Positions 27,293-38,722 are shown, counted from the stretch's first letter. The stretch is 64,000 bases of DNA from an uncultured Porticoccus sp. (GCA_947259505.1 CAMYLT010000001.1:186001-250000), one strand, 5' to 3'. Notes: generated by a model not told the origin, from the letters alone. Numbers and translations are program-made.

Positions 27293-28126
27293 GCTTACCC
27301 TCATTGAGAGATCAATGGCCCGGCAGTGTTTGGTCAGGCTGCCGGATGATAGGTAGTCGATACCCTGAATAGCCTTGCTGGCAATATTGCCGGCCTCCAG
27401 GTTGCCCGAGACTTCCAGCTTGGCGCGACCGTTGTTGATGGCTACTGCCTCACGAATTTCGTCTCCGTCGAAATTGTCCAGCATGATAATGTCGCTTCCC
27501 GCTGTGAGCGCCTGTTGCAGCTCATCAATCGTTTCTACTTCCACTTCCACCGGTTTGCCTGGGGCAATCGATCGGGCTTGGTTGACTGCGGCAGCAATAC
27601 CCCCGCAGGCAGCAATATGGTTTTCCTTGATCAGGAAGGCGTCGTAAAGGCCGATGCGATGGTTGTGACAACCGCCCACTTTAACCGCATATTTCTGGGC
27701 TAATCGCAGTCCGGGAATGGTTTTCCGTGTATCCAGTACTTTGATGCCGGTGCCTGCAACCAGAGCAGCATACTGGCGGGAGATCGTGGCAGTGCCAGAC
27801 AGTGATTGCAGGAAGTTGAGGGCGGTACGCTCTCCGGTTAGCAGGCTGCGCGCCGGCCCAGTCAGCTCCATTAACAGCTGTCCCGGCTGCACCTCCTCGC
27901 CGTCCTGCACTCGCCAGGTAATCACAACCGATGAGTCAAGTTGCTTGAAAACCTCATCTACCCAGGCAGTTCCGCAGATAATCGCCTGCTCCCGGGTGAT
28001 AACTGTTCCGGTGGCCAGATTCTCTGCCGGAATTAGCTGTGCGGTGATATCGCCTTCTCGGATATCCTCTTCAAGCGCATGACGCACGACAGTTTCAATA
28101 TCTTGGGCAAGCAGGGAATCAATCAT
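27278..28126 (-). CDS. nadC: Nicotinate-nucleotide pyrophosphorylase (carboxylating) NadC
   Basis: NadC makes nicotinate mononucleotide from quinolinate and PRPP in NAD synthesis. The 282-aa length is standard. The motifs [54 protein letters not shown] and EVEVET are present. In P. aeruginosa nadC lies directly next to pilA. Here about 13.5 kb of accessory genes separates them. It is divergent from the DUF1631 gene. Confidence 0.98.
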   Translation of the reverse strand: MIDSLLAQDIETVVRHALEEDIREGDITAQLIPAENLATGTVITREQAIICGTAWVDEVFKQLDSSVVITWRVQDGEEVQPGQLLMELTGPARSLLTGERTALNFLQSLSGTATISRQYAALVAGTGIKVLDTRKTIPGLRLAQKYAVKVGGCHNHRIGLYDAFLIKENHIAACGGIAAAVNQARSIAPGKPVEVEVETIDELQQALTAGSDIIMLDNFDGDEIREAVAINNGRAKLEVSGNLEAGNIASKAIQGIDYLSSGSLTKHCRAIDLSMRVSLAEH

Positions 28127-28404
28127 TTATCGCATCCAGTCAGGAGTCGGCAATTATATCAGGCAACTATTGGGCTGGCATTGCTCCGGTCATCGGTGGG
28201 CGTTTGTCTGTGTCGTGGGAAACATTTTTAAAAAAATGTTGATATAACCTCTGCTCGTGAAGGTTGCTGAGCTTTTTATCTATCTCAATCAGGATATAAT
28301 CGAATCAACAAGATACGCCTGATAGATAGAATACATCGGAGCATTGGATTGCCAGCGACAATAATCAAAAATCTGTCAGGACAAACCAGCGGTAGAGTCG
28401 TGCT
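28127..28404. promoter_or_regulatory. Divergent nadC/DUF1631 intergenic region
   Basis: A -10-like TATAAT (28295-28300) faces the DUF1631 gene, but I see no good -35 at the right spacing. An A/T-rich inverted repeat (AACATTTTT/AAAAATGTT) lies around 28224-28243. A second imperfect inverted repeat, TCTATCTCAATCAGG before and CCTGATAGATAGA after the -10, could form a leader hairpin. Confidence 0.35.
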
Positions 28405-30624
28405 GTGACTGACATAAATAGTCCACCACAAACATTTTTCAAGTTGCCCCAGCCGGTGTTAGCCCTTCAGGGGCGTGCCAGAACGTATCTTGCCGCCTGT
28501 CTGAATAGTATGTTTGATCAGGTGGATGACACCTTTTTTGACCTTGCCGATCGCGCAGACAACAATCGCCAACAGACCCTGTATTTTGATGCCATGCGAA
28601 TGATTCGCGTCGAGCGTAAAAATATCGAACACCATTTCTTTCGAGCATTGACTCAAGGGTTTCAACAACTTGGCAATGCCACAGACACAGGCTTTTCGCC
28701 CCGTTCTCGGCAGCAGGGTCTGGAAGTCATCGAGAATGATCAGCTAGAGGAAATCATTGCACTGGACACCATGGTGTCGAAGGCTGCCGAACAGTGTAAA
28801 GCTGAACTGGATGCGTTGAATGTGCGTATTGGCTCGTTGGTGCCAGCCACCGTCACCATGAAAAATAATCCGGTGGGCCCGGATGTCATCTGTGAATCCT
28901 TCAATGAGGCTGTAGCGCACCTGGATTTGAAAATCCCGATCAAGCTGGTGTTTTTTAAACTGTTTGAACGACACGTAACGGTGCCGCTAAAAGATTTTCT
29001 CACTGAAAGTAATCGCCGTTTTCGGGAAATGGGTATCCTTCCAGATCTCGAGCAAGCTCGTAAGGCCAAGGCAGAAAAGCCTCCAGAGAAACCCAAAAGG
29101 CCCCCAGAACAGGCTGCGGTGACGGGTGATACATCCACTAACAGTGCTGCGGGTGAGGGTCGGCAAGAGTCGAAAAATCCCCCTCTCGATAGGGAGGCAG
29201 GCAGGGAAAGCCCTGTACGTTACGGGCAGTTTATTTCGCAGCTGAAGAATCTGTTGCAATGGGATTCTCGGGCAGGAAATCAGGGTGAGGCGGGCGCGAC
29301 ATCGGGCGAGCGTGTGGGTGCGGAACAGTTGTCCTCCATGGTGGGTAATCTGCAACAAGACTGGTCGGAAACAGTAAAGGGTAGTAAAGAATCACCGAAG
29401 AGTTTGCTTGAAGTCGTCGAAGCACATTTAGCGCAGCAGGGTAGCAACCTCGGGGGTACAGAACGTGGGGTGATAGATTTGCTTGATCGCCTGTTCGTTC
29501 GGGTTAATAGCGAAGCCATTGCCTCCACTGAAATAGCCGAAGAACTCCGTAAACTGGAATTGCCAATTCTGCAAATTGCGCTTCGTGATGCCACTTTTTT
29601 TGATCGGGAAAAACACCCTGCCAGACGACTCTTAAATGAGATAGCCGAGGCGGCTATTGGCTACGCCGATGAATTTGATTCAGCAGATGACCCTGTGGCT
29701 CGGGCCATTTCCAGTGTTATTGATGAATTATGTAATGAATCCCGACGGGATAACGTGGCGCTCACACATCTTCTGCTTAATTTCATTGATCTGGTGGAGA
29801 AGGAGCGGCGCCGGGTAGCGGTTCTCGAGCAGCGCTTAATGGAGGAGGTCGCTGCCACCGAGAAAATCAATCAGGCCCATCAGGCCGTTTTAAAGGCGCT
29901 GATGGAGCGAGTCCAGGGTAAAACACTGCCACGCTTTGTCATGAACTTTGCGGAGGAAGCCTGGTGCAAGGTGCTGTTTTTGAATCACCTTCGCTCGGGT
30001 GTGGATTCTCAGGAATGGCAACAGAGTATTCAGTTGCTGGACAGGTTGCTGGAGCTGGTCCATCTCGGTAATCGCCAAAAATCAATGGTTCAGGCGGTAT
30101 TGGCGTCCATTCGCGAGAGTCTGGAGAGTATAGCTTTTGATGCGTACGACTTGGGTCGGTTGATGGGTGCAATGGAGCAGTATTTTTCCGGAGAGAATAC
30201 TGCCAGCAATGGGGTGGAAGATAATACCCTGCTGCGGGGTATCTCTGCGAATCCTATGGAAGACGTATATATCCAGATACTGAGAACGGATATTCCTGGC
30301 AATCCAGGTAGTCAGGATGACGATGACGAAGAGATTGACGAGCAGTACCTGCGCCGTGCTGACAGTCTGTCTCGAGGAGTTTGGGTGGAGCTGGATGACG
30401 TAGACCCGTCCCGCAGACGCTGTAAGGTGGCGGGGGTGATATTACCCGCAGGCACGTTTGTTTTTGTGAATCGTCAAGGTGCAAAGATGAGCGAGAAAAA
30501 TCGCAATCGGGTTGCGCGGGAACTCAAAGATGACAAGCTGCGTATGCTCGATAAGTCGCGCTTATTTGACCGAGCCCTGCAAGGTGTTGTTGATGACATG
30601 TGCCAAAACCGCTCTCTCCACTAA
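28405..30624 (+). CDS. DUF1631 domain-containing protein
   Basis: A 739-aa soluble protein starting with GTG. It is mostly alpha-helical, with a low-complexity Pro/Lys/Glu linker at about residues 225-275 and a C-terminal beta-rich segment (WVELDD to FVNRQGAKM, about residues 660-700) resembling a PilZ-like fold, followed by a helical end. The nadC-DUF1631-ampD-ampE order is the Pseudomonas arrangement (PA4524 to PA4521). The family has no firmly established function that I know. A link to cyclic-di-GMP or pilus control would be speculation. Confidence 0.85.
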   Translation: MTDINSPPQTFFKLPQPVLALQGRARTYLAACLNSMFDQVDDTFFDLADRADNNRQQTLYFDAMRMIRVERKNIEHHFFRALTQGFQQLGNATDTGFSPRSRQQGLEVIENDQLEEIIALDTMVSKAAEQCKAELDALNVRIGSLVPATVTMKNNPVGPDVICESFNEAVAHLDLKIPIKLVFFKLFERHVTVPLKDFLTESNRRFREMGILPDLEQARKAKAEKPPEKPKRPPEQAAVTGDTSTNSAAGEGRQESKNPPLDREAGRESPVRYGQFISQLKNLLQWDSRAGNQGEAGATSGERVGAEQLSSMVGNLQQDWSETVKGSKESPKSLLEVVEAHLAQQGSNLGGTERGVIDLLDRLFVRVNSEAIASTEIAEELRKLELPILQIALRDATFFDREKHPARRLLNEIAEAAIGYADEFDSADDPVARAISSVIDELCNESRRDNVALTHLLLNFIDLVEKERRRVAVLEQRLMEEVAATEKINQAHQAVLKALMERVQGKTLPRFVMNFAEEAWCKVLFLNHLRSGVDSQEWQQSIQLLDRLLELVHLGNRQKSMVQAVLASIRESLESIAFDAYDLGRLMGAMEQYFSGENTASNGVEDNTLLRGISANPMEDVYIQILRTDIPGNPGSQDDDDEEIDEQYLRRADSLSRGVWVELDDVDPSRRRCKVAGVILPAGTFVFVNRQGAKMSEKNRNRVARELKDDKLRMLDKSRLFDRALQGVVDDMCQNRSLH

Positions 30625-30751
30625 ACGCTCGAAGCCAGCCCTTCAGTTTCCCCCCATTGCCTGAAGCGGGTGCCGATAGACAACAATGCCTTGCTCTCCT
30701 AGTATTTTCTATGTGTGACTGACGCTGAGGACATGCACCATTAATTGTTTC

Positions 30752-31297
30752 GTGGTTGATCAGCAAGGCTGGCTTGAGGGGGTGACGCGCAAGCCTTCTC
30801 CCAACTATAACGAGCGGCCTGCGCAGGCTGAAGTGTCGCTGTTGGTGATTCACAACATCAGCTTGCCCCCTGGCCAATTTGGTGGCGCCAATATCTGTGA
30901 TTTTTTTACCAATCGCCTTGACGCTTGCGCACATCCCTATTTTAGTGAGATTGCAGATATGCGGGTGTCCGCTCATCTGCTGATTGATCGCGAGGGGCGA
31001 GTGGTGCAGTTCGTTTCCTTTAAGGATAGAGCCTGGCATGCAGGGCAGTCCTGCTTTGCCGGTGATGACAACTGTAATGACTTTTCTATTGGTATCGAGC
31101 TGGAAGGGGCCGATGATATTCCCTATACCGAGCAGCAGTATGGGACTTTGGCTGAAATTACCCGGTTATTGATGGCATTCTATCCCGCCATCACAAAACA
31201 GAATATTGTTGGCCATAGTGAGATTGCCCCCGACCGCAAAACTGACCCGGGTCAGGCATTTGACTGGTCTCGTTACCTGAATAGGCTGGAGAGCTGA
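30752..31297 (+). CDS. ampD: 1,6-anhydro-N-acetylmuramyl-L-alanine amidase AmpD
   Basis: AmpD is the cytoplasmic zinc amidase that removes the peptide from anhydro-muropeptides in cell-wall recycling and thereby keeps beta-lactamase regulators off. The 181-aa protein has the first zinc His in LLVIHNISLPPGQFGG, the AHLLIDREG block, and HSEIAPDRKTDPG with the second His and the Asp. The start is GTG at 30752. It is followed after one base by ampE, the classical ampDE operon. Confidence 0.97.
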   Translation: MVDQQGWLEGVTRKPSPNYNERPAQAEVSLLVIHNISLPPGQFGGANICDFFTNRLDACAHPYFSEIADMRVSAHLLIDREGRVVQFVSFKDRAWHAGQSCFAGDDNCNDFSIGIELEGADDIPYTEQQYGTLAEITRLLMAFYPAITKQNIVGHSEIAPDRKTDPGQAFDWSRYLNRLES

Positions 31298-31298
31298 T

Positions 31299-32135
31299 AT
31301 GGAGTTTATTGTGATCGTGATCGGCCTGTTGCTGATGCGACAGCTAGGTTCTCTGGCTGCGTTGCAGCCTGACAACTGGTTTCTGGGACTGGCAGGTAAG
31401 TTCCGGCAGATATTCTCCACCATACCCCAGTTGGGCAAGTTTCTGGCATTGGTGTTGCCCGTATCGATTCTGGCCGGGCTCATCTGGCTGGTGACGGACC
31501 GCTGGTTAGGTATCCCGCTGTTTCTCCTCAGCTTGCTGATTTTTCTCTACAGTCTGGGGCGGGGCGACCTTGAGCGGGATGTGGAGGATTATCAGGAGGA
31601 CTTGAGTCGCGGTGACGAACAGGCAGCCTACCACGATATCGCAGCCTTTAATGAAAACAACCAACAGGCAACAGCGGAGAGTGCCGAACAGTCCCACGCA
31701 GAGGCCGTCAGGTTGATTGCCTATCGCTATTTCGAACGCTATTTTGCGGTGATGTTCTGGTTCATTCTGGGCGGAGCGCCAGGTGCACTGCTATATCGCC
31801 TGTCGGTGATTTATCACCAGCAAAGCCTGCGGGATGATGCTGATGCCGGACTGCGTGATCGCTGGTTGTGGCTGATGGAGTGGTTGCCTGCCCGTCTGGT
31901 GGGTATTTCCCTGGCGGTGGTGGGTAATTTTCCCGCTTGTTTGGCCCGCCTCAGCGAGTCTTTGATCTCCTCTGCGGCAAGTGCAGAAGTATTGGGTAAC
32001 TATGCGCTGGCTGCTTCCAAAACCAGTATCAAGAGCGATGAGGCTTTAGCTGAGACTGACGATATTGAGGCGCTATTTACCCGTTCACTAATTTTTGCGG
32101 TATTTATGGTGGCGGTTCTGGTTGTACTTCTCTAG
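31299..32135 (+). CDS. ampE: Regulatory signalling modulator AmpE
   Basis: A 278-aa inner-membrane protein with helices near residues 1-17, 45-90, about 145-165 and at the C-terminus, and the conserved FWFILGGAPGALLYRL region. AmpE is a CobD/CbiB-related membrane protein co-transcribed with ampD. Its molecular role is still unclear. It begins immediately after ampD and ends convergently with an ABC permease gene. Confidence 0.93.
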   Translation: MEFIVIVIGLLLMRQLGSLAALQPDNWFLGLAGKFRQIFSTIPQLGKFLALVLPVSILAGLIWLVTDRWLGIPLFLLSLLIFLYSLGRGDLERDVEDYQEDLSRGDEQAAYHDIAAFNENNQQATAESAEQSHAEAVRLIAYRYFERYFAVMFWFILGGAPGALLYRLSVIYHQQSLRDDADAGLRDRWLWLMEWLPARLVGISLAVVGNFPACLARLSESLISSAASAEVLGNYALAASKTSIKSDEALAETDDIEALFTRSLIFAVFMVAVLVVLL

Positions 32136-32153
32136 CAATCTGCTAAACGTCAG

Positions 32154-33173
32154 CTAGTCATGCCAACGAAACAGCAGGCCTGCTGCTGCCAAGCACACAA
32201 GAGTCATTATCCCCAGCACCAGTAATTGTGGTGCCACGTCGATGAGCCCGGCCCCTTCAAGCATGATGCTGCGGGCAGCCTTGACGAGATGGGTTAGCGG
32301 CAGTAACTGGGACACCGCCTGTAACCACTCTGGTGCATCATCAAGGGAAAACCACAGTTCCGACAATAACAGCATTGGGAAACTGATCAGGTTGAGCAAT
32401 CCATTGGCTAGCTCCTCGCTGGCTGTGCGAGCTGCCATCAGAAGTGAAATGCTGATAATGGAAAGGTTGCCGATCAATGCGATCAGCAACAGCAGCAGGT
32501 AGCTGCCCGCCATCCTGAAATCAATAAACAGGTTACAGACGGTAAAGACAATGGCAGTTACCGCCAGCATGATCCCGAGCCGCGACAGCGCTTGGGACAA
32601 CAGAAACTCCCAGGCCCTCAAGGGCGTCGCCTGCAGGCGTTTCAATACGCCGTTTTTGCGGTAGCGGACGATGACGTAGCCGATACCCCAGAGGCCGCTG
32701 AACATCATGTTCATGGCTAGCACGCCGGGAATCACCCAGTCGATATAGCGAATTTTCTGGCCGCGGACTTCCTGTCGCAGCCAGCGTTGCGGTTCACGAT
32801 GATCGCCCGCCAATAATAGCTTCTCGAGAATGCGCCCCTTGGCCGACTCTGGATTGATCCAGTAACGAGAGGTTCCTGTGTCGGCGATCAGGATATCCAG
32901 CTGATGAAACTGCACCCGACGCAAGGCGCTGTCGGCGTCCTGATATTGAATCAGATCGATGGCGGGTTCGTTGGCAAATGGCAGATTGGCGAGGTCTTGC
33001 TGTTGCCCCTCCACCAGCAGGCCCGCCTTGAACAGGTGTTCGTTACCTGAAGAAAAGGCGATGGCCAGCACGATCACAATAAAAGGCGTGGCGATAAACG
33101 ACCAGAACAGGGAGCCCTTGTCCCGGTAATACTCACGGTTTCGTGCCATCCACAGGGCCAGTATGCGTTGCAT
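32154..33173 (-). CDS. ABC-2 type transporter permease
   Basis: The 339-aa protein has one N-terminal helix (about residues 23-42), a periplasmic region of about 120 residues, then five C-terminal helices starting at GVLAMNMMFSGLWGIGY, the layout of ABC-2 permeases. The segment RYRKNGVLKRLQATPLRAWE is typical of the coupling helix. It lies 4 bases after the ATPase gene, so the two form an exporter. The substrate is unknown. Drug and polysaccharide exporters share this plan. Confidence 0.9.
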   Translation of the reverse strand: MQRILALWMARNREYYRDKGSLFWSFIATPFIVIVLAIAFSSGNEHLFKAGLLVEGQQQDLANLPFANEPAIDLIQYQDADSALRRVQFHQLDILIADTGTSRYWINPESAKGRILEKLLLAGDHREPQRWLRQEVRGQKIRYIDWVIPGVLAMNMMFSGLWGIGYVIVRYRKNGVLKRLQATPLRAWEFLLSQALSRLGIMLAVTAIVFTVCNLFIDFRMAGSYLLLLLIALIGNLSIISISLLMAARTASEELANGLLNLISFPMLLLSELWFSLDDAPEWLQAVSQLLPLTHLVKAARSIMLEGAGLIDVAPQLLVLGIMTLVCLAAAGLLFRWHD

Positions 33174-33177
33174 TGCT

Positions 33178-34062
33178 TCAGCTCCTCAGGTGATGGCCGG
33201 TGAGTTTCAGGAATAGGTCATCCAGCGAGGGACTTCTGACCCGCAGTGAGCGCAGGTTGATATCCAGTGCCACCAGTTCGGAAAGGGTTTTTTCCACGGA
33301 AGTGGAGGCGATGGCGATGCAATCCTCCCGCTGCTCAATGGTGAAGGGCAGGTCCTCCAGCGGACAATTGAAATCCCCGCGGTCAATGCACACGTAACTG
33401 GAATCAAAATGCTGGCGCAACAGGCCTTGCGGGGAGCCTTCGGCGATGATCTGTCCCTTGTCCATGATCACCAGCTGATCACATAATAACTCGGCTTCTT
33501 CCATGTAGTGAGTGGTGAGCAGAACCGTTTTGCCCCGCGCCTTAATGTTGCTGATCAGCGACCAGAAGTGGCGGCGGGATTGCGGGTCGAGACCGGTGGT
33601 GGGCTCGTCGAGAAAAAGAATTTCAGGATCGTTGATCAACGCCACCGCGAGTAGCAGCCGCTGCCGCTGGCCGCCGGATAGTCGGGTGGCATAGGTGTCA
33701 AGAAAGTCTTCCAGCTGGCAAAGAGCAACCAATTGCTCTAGTGGCAGGCTGTGGGGATAGAAATTGCCGAACAGTTCAATCACTTCCCGGGTGGTCAGGT
33801 AGTCCATCAGCGAGGTCGATTGGAACTGGATGCCGGTCTGTTCCAGAAAGCTTTTTTGTCGGGGTTCGCCTTTATAGAAGATTTCACCAGCGGTTGGCGT
33901 GGTGATGCCCTCAATCATCTCGATAGTGGTGGTCTTCCCCGCACCGTTCGGACCGAGCAACCCAAAGCAGGCTCCCTGGGGGATGGAAAATGAAACTCCA
34001 TCCACGGCTTTCAGGTGGTGAAAGGTTTTGCTGAGATTGCGTATTTCCAGGATGGTGGTCAT
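33178..34062 (-). CDS. ABC transporter ATP-binding protein
   Basis: The frame is open 43 codons further upstream, but ATG 34062 (MTTILEIRNLSKTF) is the family-like start and gives 294 aa. Walker A GPNGAGKTT, signature LSGGQRQRLLLA, Walker B EILFLDEPTTGLDP and the His-switch LLTTHYMEEAE are all present. It is the partner of the ABC-2 permease downstream. It is divergent from ampG, with about 66 bases between them. Confidence 0.95.
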   Translation of the reverse strand: MTTILEIRNLSKTFHHLKAVDGVSFSIPQGACFGLLGPNGAGKTTTIEMIEGITTPTAGEIFYKGEPRQKSFLEQTGIQFQSTSLMDYLTTREVIELFGNFYPHSLPLEQLVALCQLEDFLDTYATRLSGGQRQRLLLAVALINDPEILFLDEPTTGLDPQSRRHFWSLISNIKARGKTVLLTTHYMEEAELLCDQLVIMDKGQIIAEGSPQGLLRQHFDSSYVCIDRGDFNCPLEDLPFTIEQREDCIAIASTSVEKTLSELVALDINLRSLRVRSPSLDDLFLKLTGHHLRS

Positions 34063-34128
34063 GGGCGGAGAGTGTATAGCATCTGCGGAATTATCTGGTA
34101 GGGTATGCCCCTGTTTGGAGTAGGTTAT

Positions 34129-35502
34129 ATGGCGGTACAAGAAGGGGTGGTGAGCTGGGGGGAAGCGCTGCGGGTATACCGCCGCCCGCAAGTGATCACC
34201 ATGTTGTTTCTGGGGTTCTCCGCCGGATTGCCGCTGTTACTGGTGTTCTCCACCTTGACCGCCTGGCTGAGGGATATGGATGTCAGTCGCAGTACCATCG
34301 GTTTCTTCGGCTGGGTGGGTATTACCTATTCCATCAAGATAATCTGGGCACCGGTAGTGGATCGCCTGAGTTTGCCGCTGTTGACCCGAGCCTTGGGGCA
34401 GCGTCGTAGTTGGATATTGGTCGGCCAGATTGGCGTGATGGTTGGGTTGGTGGCGATGGTGCTGTCCGATCCGACGCTGTCGCTGACCAGCATTGCCCTC
34501 TGTGCCGTGTTGGTAGCGTTTTCTTCCTCGACTCAGGACATTGCCATTGATGCGTTTCGTATCGAATCAGCGGTGGATGAATTTCAGGGGGCAATGTCCG
34601 CCAGTTATATTTTTGGCTACCGTCTGGCCATGTTGGTTGCGGGGGCTGGGGCGTTCTATGTAGCCGACTGGTCGGGTTGGGATACGGCTTATCTGGTGAT
34701 GGCCCTGCTCATGCTTGTGGGGGTGGTGACGGTGTTGCTGGTGCCAGAACCCGAACACTCCGTAGCGGATACCACCGAGGTCATGGAGCAATCGCTTAAA
34801 CACCAGCTGCATGCTGACCAGCCCGGACGATGGCATCGACTGGAGGCTTGGTTTGTCGGAGCAGTGGTGGCTCCTTTTGTGGAGTTCTTTCGCCGCAATG
34901 GTTCCTGGGCACTGCTGATACTGGCGTTTATCGGCCTGTACCGCCTCAGTGATATCACCATGGGGATTATGGCAAACCCCTTCTATCTGGATCTGGGTTT
35001 CAGTAAAACGGACATTGCCAATGTCGGCAAGCTGTTCGGTTTCTTCATGACACTGGCCGGTTCGTTTCTTGGTGGTCTGCTGGTGGTTCGTTACGGCATT
35101 TTCCAGCCCTTGCTGGCAGGCGCCATTATGGTATCGCTGACGAACCTGCTATTTGTACAGCTGGCCTGTGTGGGAACGGATTTGCTGTGGCTGGCCGTGG
35201 CGATCAGTGGTGACAACCTCAGCGGCGGTTTTGCCAATGCGGCTTTTATTGCGTATTTATCGAGTATGACCAACCGGGCTTATACAGCCACGCAGTACGC
35301 GTTGTTCAGCTCCTTGATGACGTTGCCCGGTAAATTTTTCAGTGGTTTTTCGGGCGTGATAGTCGACGCCAGTAGTTATCAGTGGTTTTTCTTTTATGCT
35401 GCTCTGATGGGGCTGCCTGCAATTGTGCTGTCCTGGATACTGTGGCGGCACTCGATGGCTCAGTCATGCCAGCCAAATACACTCAGGTCAACTTTGCCTT
35501 GA
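34129..35502 (+). CDS. ampG: AmpG-family muropeptide MFS transporter
   Basis: AmpG imports anhydro-muropeptides from periplasm to cytoplasm, where AmpD (encoded 3 kb away) acts. The protein of about 457 residues has 12-14 membrane helices and the AmpG/AcnA-like motifs FLGFSAGLPLLLVFSTL, IKIIWAPVVDR and SSSTQDIAIDAFRIE. ATG 34129 with GGAG upstream is preferred to ATG 34105. Its 3' end overlaps the convergent atl gene by 43 bases. Confidence 0.93.
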   Translation: MAVQEGVVSWGEALRVYRRPQVITMLFLGFSAGLPLLLVFSTLTAWLRDMDVSRSTIGFFGWVGITYSIKIIWAPVVDRLSLPLLTRALGQRRSWILVGQIGVMVGLVAMVLSDPTLSLTSIALCAVLVAFSSSTQDIAIDAFRIESAVDEFQGAMSASYIFGYRLAMLVAGAGAFYVADWSGWDTAYLVMALLMLVGVVTVLLVPEPEHSVADTTEVMEQSLKHQLHADQPGRWHRLEAWFVGAVVAPFVEFFRRNGSWALLILAFIGLYRLSDITMGIMANPFYLDLGFSKTDIANVGKLFGFFMTLAGSFLGGLLVVRYGIFQPLLAGAIMVSLTNLLFVQLACVGTDLLWLAVAISGDNLSGGFANAAFIAYLSSMTNRAYTATQYALFSSLMTLPGKFFSGFSGVIVDASSYQWFFFYAALMGLPAIVLSWILWRHSMAQSCQPNTLRSTLP

Positions 35503-35768
35503 GCAACCGGGATACCTTCCATCTCCAGCATCTGTTTTTGCCTTCGATAAGCCGGACTCTCGGGTGGGAAAGCAATCTGGCCATTGGCGCGTAACACGCG
35601 GTGCCAGGGTAGCGTTGTGTCGTCGGGCAGGTGGCTGAGAACGCGACCTATCAGGCGTGCGCCGCGGGGTAGTCTGGCATAGCTGGCGAGCTGACCGTAA
35701 CTGGTGACGTAACCCTTCGGAATGGCGCTGAGGATGCTGTAAATCAGGACTTCGACTTCGCTCTTCAT
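35460..35768 (-). CDS. Alkyltransferase-like (ATL) DNA base-flipping protein, MGMT family
   Basis: A protein of about 102 residues with the C-terminal O6-methylguanine-DNA methyltransferase fold (IPKGYVTSYGQLA helix-turn-helix, then RLIGRVLSHLP). The active-site Cys of MGMT is replaced by Trp: LPWHRVLRANGQI. That is the hallmark of ATL proteins, which bind O6-alkylguanine and hand it to nucleotide excision repair. The ATG at 35768 is preferred to 35801. The last 43 bases overlap ampG on the other strand. Confidence 0.92.
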   Translation of the reverse strand: MKSEVEVLIYSILSAIPKGYVTSYGQLASYARLPRGARLIGRVLSHLPDDTTLPWHRVLRANGQIAFPPESPAYRRQKQMLEMEGIPVAQGKVDLSVFGWHD

Positions 35769-35888
35769 GGCTGCTCGGATACCCCCTGGAGACTTCATCA
35801 TAGTGAGAATGCACTAGTTTCGTCCAGTGACAGCTTGAATAAGTGCTGTGCGCCCCCATCTTGTTGTCATGGCCCGGGGGATCATTGC

Positions 35889-36359
35889 TTGAGATATTTG
35901 TTTTTGCTTTTTATTGCCATGCCCATTGTCGAAATGTGGCTGTTGATTACGGTGGGCCAACAGATTGGCGCACTGCCGACCATTGGCTTGGTGTTGTTGA
36001 CGGCAGTGGTGGGTTTGTCTCTGTTGCGTCAACAAGGCTTTGCCACCCTCTTTAGGGCGCGCAGTAAACTTGATGCGGGAGAATTGCCGGCACTGGAAGT
36101 GGCTGAAGGCCTGATTCTGGCCATCTGCGGTGCGTTGCTATTAACACCCGGTTTCGTTACGGATGTGATAGGCTTCGCGGGGCTTATTCCCTTGGTTCGT
36201 CGGCAGTTAGTGTCGCGGTTGGCGGTCAAGATGGATGTGGTGAGCTACGCTGAGTATCAGGTAGGTCGCCCGCCGCATCAAGGTCCTGATAGTGAAAAGG
36301 GGCAAGTGTTTGACGGGGAGTATTGGCAAGATAAAGACGAAGACCGGTTGCCAAAATAA
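35889..36359 (+). CDS. fxsA: FxsA family membrane protein
   Basis: The protein of about 156 residues has four hydrophobic segments and the FxsA pattern PIVEMWLLITVGQQIGA, then a Gly/Leu-rich GALLLTPGFVTDVIGF. E. coli FxsA is an inner-membrane protein whose overproduction relieves phage T7 exclusion by the F factor. Its usual neighbour is groESL, as here. The start is taken as TTG 35889 (GGGGGA 8 bases before), since the longer frame from 35835 adds a Cys/His-rich stretch not seen in the family. Confidence 0.85.
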   Translation: MRYLFLLFIAMPIVEMWLLITVGQQIGALPTIGLVLLTAVVGLSLLRQQGFATLFRARSKLDAGELPALEVAEGLILAICGALLLTPGFVTDVIGFAGLIPLVRRQLVSRLAVKMDVVSYAEYQVGRPPHQGPDSEKGQVFDGEYWQDKDEDRLPK

Positions 36360-36399
36360 CAACGTGTCACAGCAGTAGAAATTTTTTTTAATCCGACCC

Positions 36400-36428
36400 C
36401 TTGAAATACTGTTGGGAAGCCTCCACAT
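36400..36428 (+). promoter_or_regulatory. Heat-shock (sigma-32) type promoter of groESL
   Basis: CTTGAAA (36400-36406) matches the sigma-32 -35 element. After a 14-base spacer, CTCCACAT (36421-36428) resembles the -10 consensus CCCCATNT. It lies about 65 bases before the groES start. Confidence 0.65.
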
Positions 36429-36493
36429 AAGGCTCAGCTCGGTATAACCGAACTCTGTTGAATTTAATAGGGTAGACCATAATAGTTGGAGAA

Positions 36494-36793
36494 ATGACAA
36501 TGAAAATTCGTCCCTTACACGATCGTGTTGTGGTTCGTCGCAAGGAAGAGGAAGCAAAAACTGCTGGTGGCATTCTGCTGCCCGGTGCTTCTAAAGAAAA
36601 ACCGAATCAGGGAGAAGTGATTGCCGTAGGCATCGGTCGTGTGCTGGATAACGGCGAAGTGCGCCCAGTGGATGTCAAAGTGGGTGATGTCGTGGTATTC
36701 GGTAAATATGCCGGCAGCGATACCATCGAGATTGATGGTCAGGAATTGGTGATTCTCAGCGAAGGTGATATCAAAGCTGTCATTGACGGCTGA
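36494..36793 (+). CDS. groES: Co-chaperonin GroES
   Basis: The 99-aa protein begins [14 protein letters not shown], has the mobile loop [15 protein letters not shown] that docks on GroEL, and ends with the usual EGDIKAVID-type tail. GroES caps the GroEL folding chamber. It is followed by groEL after 54 bases and preceded by a heat-shock promoter candidate. There is no CIRCE inverted repeat. Confidence 0.99.
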   Translation: MTMKIRPLHDRVVVRRKEEEAKTAGGILLPGASKEKPNQGEVIAVGIGRVLDNGEVRPVDVKVGDVVVFGKYAGSDTIEIDGQELVILSEGDIKAVIDG

Positions 36794-36844
36794 GCCTCGA
36801 AAACACAGTCAATCCCGTCAAACGAATTGTTTAAAGGAAGGTAA

Positions 36845-38494
<1,650 letters not shown>

Positions 38495-38518
38495 TTGTGC
38501 CCCCGCGCCTTGCGTAAT

Positions 38519-38548
38519 AAAAAGCCCCGCTTGTCGGGGCTTTTTATT
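38519..38548 (+). terminator. Rho-independent terminator after groEL
   Basis: AAAAAGCCCCG (38519-38529) pairs perfectly with CGGGGCTTTTT (38535-38545) across a 5-base loop. Confidence 0.95.
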
Positions 38549-38722
38549 TGTCGGGACTTTATGACAAAATTGCCTGCAAGTAGGATCGTCCTATAACCCT
38601 CTGTTTTATAGGGTTGTGGGATGTTTTTACCGTAGGGAGATCGCTGGCGAAGATGGCAGCGGATATAACAACTAGATAGAAACAAAACCCACAATTAGCA
38701 TCTGGCTGCTAAGGAGATACAT

